From a virus, in the IMG/VR virus record IMGVR_UViG_3300050821_006030, positions 1-48,371 of that record: a DNA stretch of 48,371 nucleotides; one strand, given 5' to 3'. Shown piece by piece: positions 1-7,040 of the stretch. The position numbers were made by a program, and so were the translations under genes. The notes under the pieces are model-generated. The model was not told where the DNA came from. It searched no databases and saw only the letters and a program-made list of their open reading frames with translations. Position 1 is the stretch's first letter, and each line of letters opens with the position of its first letter.

Positions 1-73
1 AGGCTCTCTCCACGCGGCTCGAATCCACCCCAGTGGGCCCACAGTGACGCCGAGACTGCTCGTTGGGCGTTCT
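1..73. repeat. Terminal overlap, copy 1 (contig closure)
   Basis: These 73 bases recur exactly at 48299-48371. The open reading frame crossing the joint stays intact when the two ends are merged. This is most simply an assembly overlap showing that the molecule is circular or circularly permuted. It lies inside a gene, which argues against a true packaging terminal repeat. Confidence 0.9.
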
Positions 74-345
74 TCTGCTACATCAACCCAGGGCCCTCGG
101 CGACTGTGTTGCTCGAGCACCGGCGGACCGGGATGCGGACGCACCCGGCGGGTGATGAGGAGCTGCGAGCGTGGCAGGACGATCACAATAACGTGGAAGC
201 GTGGCGCGTCGTTGGAGAGTTCCCGGGGGCTCCCAACCGGGCCCTCGTCATGCGAAGCGATCTAATGCATGGGGCAATTCCTCGGGATGGCTACGGCGAG
301 GACACGACCGACGCCCGGCTCATCCTGCTCAGCTTCTTCGATTAG
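1..345 (+). CDS. 2OG-Fe(II) oxygenase-like protein, C-terminal part (continues from 48074-48371)
   Basis: The reading frame is open from base 1 and joins the frame at the end of the window (start codon 48074). Together they encode about 189 residues. The visible part carries an H-x-D pair (WAHSDAE, about residues 88-90 of the joined protein), a distal His (SDLMHGAI) and a following Arg (ARLILLSF). This is the arrangement that binds Fe(II) and 2-oxoglutarate in this superfamily. It resembles the DUF6445-type phage and proteobacterial proteins, whose substrate is not known to me. The gene follows two acetyltransferases and precedes the internal virion genes, so it is probably expressed late. 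A role in modifying a protein or nucleotide is inference only. Confidence 0.75.
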   Translation, partial: RLSPRGSNPPQWAHSDAETARWAFFCYINPGPSATVLLEHRRTGMRTHPAGDEELRAWQDDHNNVEAWRVVGEFPGAPNRALVMRSDLMHGAIPRDGYGEDTTDARLILLSFFD

Positions 346-353
346 GAGGTTCT

Positions 354-1049
354 ATGGCAGCGGTAACAGCAGCAGTGATCGGGGCCGCCGCGACAGCGGG
401 CTCAGCAGGCTATGGCATCTACCAATCGAGCCAGACACCGACCGGGCCGGGGGCGAATCCCACCATCTCGAGGCTCCCTGAGGACCCACTGTCGAAGGCC
501 GAGCGGGACTACTACGCGCGGATGGGCATAGCGAACATCGACAAGACCGCGCCGACGTTCGGGTCGGTCCTCGCAACGGGTGGGACGGGCGCGCAGGGCG
601 GGGCGGACATGAACGCTGCCAAGTTCCCGCTCAGTGTCCCAGGCATGACGCCGAACGAGGCGTCGGCATTCGGGCTCGTGGGCTCGCATGGTGAGGCGAT
701 ACCCTACACGTCTCCAGGCGCGCTGGCGGGCTCGGCAGGTATGGGTGGACCTGGCGGGGCAGCGACGCTGTCACCCGAGCAGACCTTGTACATGGCACGC
801 GAGCGGAACCGCATTGCGGCACAGACGGGCCAGAAGGCCGGGCCGTGGGCCACGAAGGTCCTGAACACGAACAACCGGCTGGGGAATATCACCGATCGGC
901 TGAACACACTTCAAGGGATAGAGGACCCGACCCAGCATCAACAGAACAGAATTGACCGGTTGACGAACCGGCAGCAGAACGTGCAAGAGAGACAGAACCG
1001 CCAGCTTGGTGGTCAGATTGGCAGTAGCGGCGGATCAACACAATACTAG
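354..1049 (+). CDS. Ala/Gly-rich virion-associated protein (hypothetical)
   Basis: 231 residues. The start is ATG 354, preceded by a strong ribosome site (taggagg, 6-7 bases upstream). The N-terminus (MAAVTAAVIGAAATAGSAGYG) is a small-residue hydrophobic segment that could insert in a membrane. The C-terminal third is rich in Gln, Asn and Arg and looks coiled-coil-like. I do not recognise the family. Its place just ahead of three other large Ala/Gly/Gln-rich proteins, after the tail and modification genes, suggests an internal (ejected) virion protein of a short-tailed phage, which is inference from position and composition. Confidence 0.6.
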   Translation: MAAVTAAVIGAAATAGSAGYGIYQSSQTPTGPGANPTISRLPEDPLSKAERDYYARMGIANIDKTAPTFGSVLATGGTGAQGGADMNAAKFPLSVPGMTPNEASAFGLVGSHGEAIPYTSPGALAGSAGMGGPGGAATLSPEQTLYMARERNRIAAQTGQKAGPWATKVLNTNNRLGNITDRLNTLQGIEDPTQHQQNRIDRLTNRQQNVQERQNRQLGGQIGSSGGSTQY

Positions 1050-1058
1050 GAGGGGAGA

Positions 1059-1670
1059 ATGCCAGGGCAAGCATCGGCGCCCCTTGGGCAGCCAGGCGGT
1101 GGGACATCCAACCCAATTCAGCAGGCGAACGCGACGACGAACGCATCGATTCAGCCCTACTTCGTGGGTGGCGGGCAGGCTGGGAACAACCTAGGCAGCA
1201 TGATCGGTGGGTACTCTAGCGAGCTGAGCGACTTTGGGAAGCAGAGCACCGCGTCGTCATTCCAGGATATGTTTGGCAAGTACGTTGCCGCGACGAACCA
1301 GGCCGCGAACCAACAGTCGTCCCAGATCGGGGCAACCCTTGGCTCACGGGGCGCTGCGTACAGTAGCGCGAACCTGAACCAGCAGAGCGCACTGCGAGAG
1401 AAGACGTCGACAGACCTCGCGAGCAAGGCCGCGGATTACCAGACAACCCTTGAGCAACAGCGCCAGAATGCCCAGCAAGTGTATAACCAGGGTGCGGGCC
1501 AACTGATGCAACAGCAGGCTGGCTACGCAACGGCTGAATATGGGGCCCGCGAAGCGGCGATGGGCCGGATGTATCAGGACTACCTACGCCAGTCCCAGGT
1601 TCCGCCCTTCGCGGCGGGTGGTGCAGCGGGCGCTGCGAACCTGCCTGGGTCGGGGAGCTACGCACACTAA
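1059..1670 (+). CDS. Gln/Ala-rich internal virion-like protein
   Basis: 203 residues, ATG 1059 with an aggaggg-type ribosome site. The N-terminal 40 residues are rich in Gly, Gln and Pro. Residues from about 65 to 180 are Ala/Gln-rich and predicted helical, with many small residues. No enzymatic motif is visible. The stop codon overlaps the next start as TAATG (1668-1672), so translation is coupled to the 591-residue protein. The composition and the four-gene block fit the ejection proteins of podoviruses, but no family is recognised. Confidence 0.6.
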   Translation: MPGQASAPLGQPGGGTSNPIQQANATTNASIQPYFVGGGQAGNNLGSMIGGYSSELSDFGKQSTASSFQDMFGKYVAATNQAANQQSSQIGATLGSRGAAYSSANLNQQSALREKTSTDLASKAADYQTTLEQQRQNAQQVYNQGAGQLMQQQAGYATAEYGAREAAMGRMYQDYLRQSQVPPFAAGGAAGAANLPGSGSYAH

Positions 1671-3445
1671 TGGCTGGGGTCATTAGTGTTGGGGGCCGCC
1701 AGCGTGAGATGTACATGGCGCAGTTCAACAGGATGGCGAGCGGCCGTGACGAGGACCCGCTCACGAAGGAGCTGGATCGCCAGGCTGCGGAGGACGCGAA
1801 GGCTCAGGCGGAGAAGCGACTCGAGGATGTGGCGGGGGCTACCATCGCGGCGGGAAGGGCTCGCACAGAACAGGGAGCACAACGGACGGGCGCGTACGTT
1901 GAGGCCCAGGGCGCCGCGGTAAGAGCACGCAAGGCCGCGGAGCTAAAGGCTTACAACGATATCCTCGAGGGTAGGTTGGAGAGCGCGCGGAAGGATAGGG
2001 AGCTGCAGGAAAAGATTCCCCTATGGCGGGCGCAGACGGGGGAGGCCGGCGCGCACGCTACGCTCTTTGGGGCGCAGACCGAAGAGGCGAAGGCAAAGAC
2101 TAGGGGCGAGCAGGACAAGAACGCGCGGGAGGTAGCTGAGGGCCTGGTGAATGATTCGGAGCGGATTGCCAACCACTACATAGGGCTAGCCAGCGGCGGC
2201 CAACCCATCGACAAGTATGGGACGGACGAGTTCGTGAAGGCCATGCAGCACCTCGGGAACAACAAGTTCTACGATGTGCCCCGTAACCCTGACGGGGGTT
2301 GGAAGTACGATCCGAAGCAGGTGGCTCAGCAGTTCCCGATGACTGATGACAAGGGGATCCCTACCTTCAGGACCGCGAAGGATCTTCGGACGGTCAACAT
2401 GCCTGTGTCCGACTTTGGGCGCAAGCTGCAAGACGTGCGGGCAATCCTGGATGATCCGAACCAGACGGAGGACATGAAGCGCGCTGCGACGAACGAGCTC
2501 GTTAGCATAAGCTCGCCCACCATGCCGAAGATTCAGGGTGCTATGGTCCAGAAGCTGGTAGACCTGGGTGCCTACCCGCAGGCCATCAATCTGATGAAGG
2601 ACTTTCAGAACAAGGATGGCAGCGTGAAGGGAAAGCTGCCCGGTGCGGCGGCGCAGACGGACATGGCCAACCGAATATCGGTGATCGGGACCCAGAACGA
2701 GTTGATGGATCGGTGGAAGCAGCTGAACGCGCAGGGCCTGATTCCGGTGGGCACATGGCGGAAGCCCGTGTTGGACCTATTGAAGGACATCGGGGCGAAC
2801 AATCCTGACGTCCAAACGTTTAGGGATCTGCTGAACCTCCAGGTTAGCCAATACATGAACCTCATGCACGGGCGTCGGTACATGGAGAAGGAGATGGAGT
2901 TCATCATGAATTCCATGCCCAGCCAGTACGACTCGCCCGCTACCTTCGAGAAGATCCTGGGGAACATGCGAGCCCACATGATCCAAGATGTGCGGGAGCG
3001 GGCCGGCTCGCTGGCAGATTGGGGCTTCCAGGTTCCAAAGGGCATCGAGCCTATCCCCGTGATCCAGACGCTGAACGGGGGCCGGAAGCCAGCGGGGTTA
3101 GAATTCGATGATGGGGGCACCATAACTCCCGAGATGATAAGGGACCAGGCAATCGGCCTCGATCTCTTGCGGAAGCAGAATCAACGGTCCGGTCAGGACA
3201 TCGGTGGAAAGGGAGCGTTCCGTAGCAGCCAGCTTGGGATGACGGCCGATCCAACTGCGGGGGCACCAACTGCGCCAGTCGTGGATGACGAGAAGGCTAT
3301 CCGGGACGAGATTGCGAACATGACGCCCGAGCAGATCAAGAAGGAGCTTGGGAAGGTACCTAACCTAGACGTGTCGCCCGAAGACATGGCAAAGGATCTA
3401 GCGGACGCTCGCAAGGAGACGCTAGAGCAGGCACAAACACCATGA
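1670..3445 (+). CDS. Large internal virion-like protein (591 aa)
   Basis: 591 residues. The start is the ATG inside TAATG. Residues about 20-160 are a long Ala/Glu/Arg/Lys-rich stretch with heptad character (coiled coil). The middle and C-terminal parts are mixed helical without a recognisable catalytic motif, and the last 60 residues are acidic. No lytic transglycosylase signature was found. The stop overlaps the start of the next gene (ATGA, 3442-3445). A structural, injected role is inferred from the block and its length. Confidence 0.6.
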   Translation: MAGVISVGGRQREMYMAQFNRMASGRDEDPLTKELDRQAAEDAKAQAEKRLEDVAGATIAAGRARTEQGAQRTGAYVEAQGAAVRARKAAELKAYNDILEGRLESARKDRELQEKIPLWRAQTGEAGAHATLFGAQTEEAKAKTRGEQDKNAREVAEGLVNDSERIANHYIGLASGGQPIDKYGTDEFVKAMQHLGNNKFYDVPRNPDGGWKYDPKQVAQQFPMTDDKGIPTFRTAKDLRTVNMPVSDFGRKLQDVRAILDDPNQTEDMKRAATNELVSISSPTMPKIQGAMVQKLVDLGAYPQAINLMKDFQNKDGSVKGKLPGAAAQTDMANRISVIGTQNELMDRWKQLNAQGLIPVGTWRKPVLDLLKDIGANNPDVQTFRDLLNLQVSQYMNLMHGRRYMEKEMEFIMNSMPSQYDSPATFEKILGNMRAHMIQDVRERAGSLADWGFQVPKGIEPIPVIQTLNGGRKPAGLEFDDGGTITPEMIRDQAIGLDLLRKQNQRSGQDIGGKGAFRSSQLGMTADPTAGAPTAPVVDDEKAIRDEIANMTPEQIKKELGKVPNLDVSPEDMAKDLADARKETLEQAQTP

Positions 3446-5580
3446 CAGACGAAGAGAAATCCGCCCTGCGGTACAAGCTGCTTCGGGAGAAGCTCATAGA
3501 TAGCACCACGCAGGATTACCCCGAGGAGGCCACGAGCTCGGCGGCGGGCGGGGCCTTCCTGTCCACGAAGGACCCAAGCGTCGCCGACATATTCAAGCCA
3601 CCGGCCGCGCCTTGGGCGGTAGCGGGGGTCGTGCGGGCGATCCCGGCGCTCTATGCGGGTGGGAAAGCTGCGAGGAAGGGCGAGGAGATAGGTGCGGGGC
3701 TAGCCGAGGCGGCAGGTGCGCCTTGGCCAGTACCGCAGATAGCGGGCGGGGCGGGCGCGATTGTGGCGGGGGCGGGCGCTGCGACGCTGACCCAGTTGGG
3801 CCTCGAGGAGACGAAGCGCCGGTTGGGCCTGGAGGGGAACACCTCGGACTCGATGAGCGAGTCCCTTGCGCATGCATTAGCGGCGGGGACGGACGTGGCG
3901 ATGGGAGAGGTGTGGAGTCAGACGATGGATCCTCTGATGAAGGGCTTTGCGATACCGAGCAAGATTCAGCTATCCCCCGAGGAACAAGCCGCCATGACGG
4001 ACACGATGGGCCGTATGCGGGGGGTATATCAGAAGGTCACGGGGCACGACCCGCCGCCAAGCTGGAACCCATACATGAACAATGGATCGGCTGAGGACAA
4101 CATTGACGCCACCGCGGCCGCCGGGAAGCTGCGAGCGGCGGGCCTCGACCCGCGGGAGGCGCGGTTCATCGCGATGGGCAACCCGCAAACTGTTGCCGAG
4201 GCGAACGACGGGTTCCTTGGCCAACTCTTTCAGAAGGTTGCCAACAACTCGATGATCGGGCAGAACGCGCTGGAGAAGTTCAGGGGCACTCGGGACAAGA
4301 TGATGCGGATGGCCGTGAACGATCTCGGGGATAGGTTCGGTGCGGTCCTCCCGCCCGAGAAGCTAGGCGACGCTATCTTGGCTGCCGTCAACGGGAAGTT
4401 CCGACCCCTCGCAGCGGCGCGGCAAGAGGCCAGTCAGATGGTCTCGAACGCGCTGCCCCCTGGCTACACGATGGACGGGAAGTCCCTGCGTGCGGGCTTC
4501 TCGAGCCTAACCCGGGACGCCAACTCGTTGGTGGGGTCGCTGGGGGACTCGCCATTCTTCTCGCAGGTGCAAGACGTGAGGCAGAAGCTGAGCGTCCTGG
4601 CGCACGACATGAGCGACAAGACTCCTGCTGGCGATGCGGCTCGGGCACAGGCTGCGGCCGCGGCGGGCAAGCTGGACGAGCGGGTGGTCAAGCAGCTGCC
4701 CGCGAACCTGAAGAAGCAGTACGCTCGATTCACGAGCGCAGACATGGAGCTTGCGGAGGGCCAGTTCAACACGGACTTTGTGAAGGGCCTGCTGAACAAC
4801 AAGAAGGGCCTCTACCAGTATGCTACCAAGATCCTTAATGATGGGAACGCCGACAACTTCCTGAAGCTCGAAGCCGCGGCTGGGCCCGAGGTGGCAAACA
4901 ACGTGCGAGCCGCGTTGTGGCAGCGGGTGGCCAACGGTGCCGTTAAGGACGAGGTAGTCCGGCCCGACCTGATGAACCTGCAGCTGAATGGGCAGGGCAA
5001 GCTGGGGCGGGCGTTCCTCGAGACGGTGATGGGGAAGGACACCGTCAACGCTTACTCGAGTCTCGCGCTGGCGCAGCAGACACTCCAAAAGCGTATGCAG
5101 GAGACGGGCAACGCTAGGTGGGTTGGACTCGATGCCTTTGCGACGAGGGCTGGGCTGGCGGGTGGGATCAGTGCCTACCTGGGGCACAGCATCCCCGTGA
5201 AGGGGGCAGAGTTGATAGCGGGCCTGTTCGCGCCTCCCGTGATAGCCAAGCTCATGACCAATCCACGGGCGGCAGACTTTGCCCAGCGGCTGATCCACGG
5301 TGCGGCGAATCGAATAGGCCCTGGGAAGCTGAACCGCCTAGTCTCCTACACGCTGGAAGCGCTGGGCGACTCGCCCGAGAACATCATCGCGCAGTCGGGC
5401 ATGCCTGGCACGATGACGCTCGCCGAGAAGCGCAAGCAAATGGAGGAGGGACAACTCCCGTGGCGTCGCGCGTTGAGCGAGGGCAAGCTACCTTCGACCG
5501 GGCAGCCCATGACTGATTTTATGGTCAACCCCGCTGGGACTATGGCTCGTCTCGGCGCAAAGGAGGGTCCAGGTCAGTAG
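3442..5580 (+). CDS. Large internal virion-like protein (712 aa)
   Basis: 712 residues, ATG 3442 in an ATGA overlap. Gly/Ala-rich hydrophobic stretches at about residues 50-70 and 85-125 (for example AGGAGAIVAGAGAATL) resemble membrane-inserting glycine-zipper segments. A second one lies near residues 565-600. The remainder is helical and Gln/Ala/Lys-rich. This is the last gene of the rightward late transcription unit. It is followed by a palindrome and by the convergent terminator of the early operon. The features fit an ejection protein that lines a DNA-translocation channel, but no family was recognised. Confidence 0.6.
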   Translation: MTDEEKSALRYKLLREKLIDSTTQDYPEEATSSAAGGAFLSTKDPSVADIFKPPAAPWAVAGVVRAIPALYAGGKAARKGEEIGAGLAEAAGAPWPVPQIAGGAGAIVAGAGAATLTQLGLEETKRRLGLEGNTSDSMSESLAHALAAGTDVAMGEVWSQTMDPLMKGFAIPSKIQLSPEEQAAMTDTMGRMRGVYQKVTGHDPPPSWNPYMNNGSAEDNIDATAAAGKLRAAGLDPREARFIAMGNPQTVAEANDGFLGQLFQKVANNSMIGQNALEKFRGTRDKMMRMAVNDLGDRFGAVLPPEKLGDAILAAVNGKFRPLAAARQEASQMVSNALPPGYTMDGKSLRAGFSSLTRDANSLVGSLGDSPFFSQVQDVRQKLSVLAHDMSDKTPAGDAARAQAAAAAGKLDERVVKQLPANLKKQYARFTSADMELAEGQFNTDFVKGLLNNKKGLYQYATKILNDGNADNFLKLEAAAGPEVANNVRAALWQRVANGAVKDEVVRPDLMNLQLNGQGKLGRAFLETVMGKDTVNAYSSLALAQQTLQKRMQETGNARWVGLDAFATRAGLAGGISAYLGHSIPVKGAELIAGLFAPPVIAKLMTNPRAADFAQRLIHGAANRIGPGKLNRLVSYTLEALGDSPENIIAQSGMPGTMTLAEKRKQMEEGQLPWRRALSEGKLPSTGQPMTDFMVNPAGTMARLGAKEGPGQ

Positions 5581-5591
5581 CCGTCTTGGCG

Positions 5592-5607
5592 CTTCAACAA
5601 ATTGAAG
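5592..5607. repeat. Palindrome site 1 of 6 (yTTCAr-N4-TTGAAG)
   Basis: cttcaa-caaa-ttgaag forms a perfect 6-bp dyad, extended to 7 bp by the flanking g and c. It sits between the convergent ends of the late operon (5580) and the early-operon terminator (5615). The flank to its left, ttggcg, is shared with site 2. Confidence 0.7.
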
Positions 5608-5614
5608 CCCATAG

Positions 5615-5681
5615 AAAAAAGTCCCCCTTAGGTCTAGCATAAGCGAGACACCCACCCTCGCCGCTATCCTTTGGGGGACTT
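5615..5681 (-). terminator. Branched intrinsic terminator of the leftward operon
   Basis: Read on the minus strand, AAGTCCCCC (5681-5673) pairs with GGGGGACTT (5627-5619) and is followed at once by a run of T (six T in all, 5620-5615). The loop holds a second hairpin, GCGAG...CTCGC (5661-5643). It lies 22 bases past the stop of the last leftward gene. Confidence 0.8.
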
Positions 5682-5703
5682 CCTATGTCCGACGCCCGCG
5701 CCG

Positions 5704-5901
5704 TCACCGGCCTCCGGTCGGAGCCTCCCCGCCCGCGTCTCCCCCTACCAAGCCTCCGGTCTTCTCCGGCGACCTAAGCCGCATTTCTATGGCCTGTGCA
5801 ACCCACACATGAAACGGTATACCTCGCTGAATCGCATCGAGTCTCGCGGCCTTCCAAATGTTGCGTGGGATCCTGGTGCTCAGCTGAACCATGTTGTCCA
5901 T
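5704..5901 (-). CDS. Ribbon-helix-helix-like small DNA-binding protein
   Basis: 65 residues. The start ATG (5901) overlaps the TGA of the upstream gene (ATGA). Residues 4-40 (MVQLSTRIPRNIWKAARLDA) have the short strand followed by two helices expected of Arc/CopG-type ribbon-helix-helix proteins. The C-terminal 20 residues are Gly/Pro-rich and probably disordered. Such proteins bind palindromic operators as dimers of dimers, so this is one candidate reader of the six-copy genomic palindrome (inference). It is the last gene of the leftward operon. An internal ATG at 5892 is an alternative start. Confidence 0.6.
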   Translation of the reverse strand: MDNMVQLSTRIPRNIWKAARLDAIQRGIPFHVWVAQAIEMRLRSPEKTGGLVGGDAGGEAPTGGR

Positions 5902-7040
5902 CAGAATGGCCTCCCCGACCATACGTACATATCAGGCTTGTGCACGTCCCTATCCATGAACCCTGACTCGATGAGGGTCTCCACGATGTTCTTGAACACA
6001 TCCGCCCTGCACGGATACACGCTTCGTAGGAGCTCGCTATGACCAATCCGTACACGTCGCTGCACCGTGGTTGCAGCCCGTGTCAGGAACTGCGTGTTAT
6101 TATCCCCGCCGATCTCGTTGAGCGCATGATGAGTATTCTCCTCGACAGCCTCGAGAGCGAGAAGCGCTGCTTCGAGCTGATCCTGTTCAATGACTTTGTT
6201 TCTTGTTGCGCCGGTAAGAACCATCCCGACTCTTAGCAGGTGATCGTGCTTCCTGCCCCACATCCCTTCCATCCGCTTGTCAGCGGGCGGCTTCATGTTC
6301 TGGTACCAATCTACGTACCACTCCCTCGCTGCGCTGTCCAGCGTGAACTCCCCACCGATCTCGCCTATCTCTTCTAGCCTCCGCGTTAGCTCGCCGCGCA
6401 TCTCGTGTTCTTCCTGCGTGAGACTAGGCATCGCGTTCCGACGCGACGTGTCCCCCTTATAAACGAACAAAACCCTCGAGGCGAAACCATCCTCGAGGGC
6501 ACTCGGTGGTATGCCACGGGACACGCCGTCAGGGGTCGTCGCCGCGATGATGCAGAGGAACAGATCGTTCAGTGTCACCTCGCCCCTGTTCTTGGTCTTG
6601 TAGCTCCATGCGTCGGGGCAGTCATACATATCCGTCAAGATATGTATGAGTGGTTCCCCGTACTGTTGCTTCGTCAGGAAGACTGAGAGCTCTCCGCTGT
6701 GCACCAGCACGTTGGGTGCAGCAGTGCCGCCCTTTGGCGGGCCGATCTCGTCAATGAACTTTTCAGGAGTGATCTTGCCTGATATGACGCGAGTCGTCGG
6801 CACGCCCTTGAGTAGGTTAACCCCGATGTTGATAGCTGTGGACTTTCGGCATCGTGCTGAACCAGCGACAAGTATGGTAAACAGATTGGGATATAGTCGA
6901 TAGTACCCTCGCTCGATGAAGCACTTCCGCCCCATCGCCGCTGCGACCATCGTGATGCCCACCCAAAGATGGAACTCGGCGGGGCTTTCTTGCTTCTCGG
7001 TATACCGTAGATAGAGATCCAGGAATGACTCATCGGCCAT
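5901..7040 (-). CDS. DUF3987-like ATPase (replication-associated)
   Basis: 379 residues, with the start coupled to the polymerase stop as TAATG. A Walker-A-like loop, AGSARCRKSTA (about residues 60-70), carries an Arg where the usual Gly precedes Lys-Ser/Thr. A hydrophobic strand ending in ELSVF and the LFLCIIAATTPDG segment with the later DGFASRVLFVY arginine match the layout of DUF3987 proteins. These are RecA/helicase-like ATPases common in phage replication modules. The C-terminal region looks like a winged-helix domain (about residues 315-370). With no other helicase in the genome, it is the best candidate for the replicative or loader ATPase (inference). Confidence 0.7.
   Translation of the reverse strand: MADESFLDLYLRYTEKQESPAEFHLWVGITMVAAAMGRKCFIERGYYRLYPNLFTILVAGSARCRKSTAINIGVNLLKGVPTTRVISGKITPEKFIDEIGPPKGGTAAPNVLVHSGELSVFLTKQQYGEPLIHILTDMYDCPDAWSYKTKNRGEVTLNDLFLCIIAATTPDGVSRGIPPSALEDGFASRVLFVYKGDTSRRNAMPSLTQEEHEMRGELTRRLEEIGEIGGEFTLDSAAREWYVDWYQNMKPPADKRMEGMWGRKHDHLLRVGMVLTGATRNKVIEQDQLEAALLALEAVEENTHHALNEIGGDNNTQFLTRAATTVQRRVRIGHSELLRSVYPCRADVFKNIVETLIESGFMDRDVHKPDMYVWSGRPF

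Noticed and set aside
1-73. Direct terminal repeat of a linear packaged genome
   Set aside because: The repeat is short, lies inside a gene that reads through the joint, and is best explained as an assembly overlap of a circular contig.
3612-4094. 160-residue plus-strand frame inside the 712-residue gene
   Set aside because: Gly/Arg/Asp-rich shadow without a ribosome site, and the longer frame is coupled to its neighbour.
4507-5298. 263-residue open frame on the minus strand antisense to the internal virion gene
   Set aside because: Composition follows the codon structure of the plus-strand gene, with no ribosome site or known motif.
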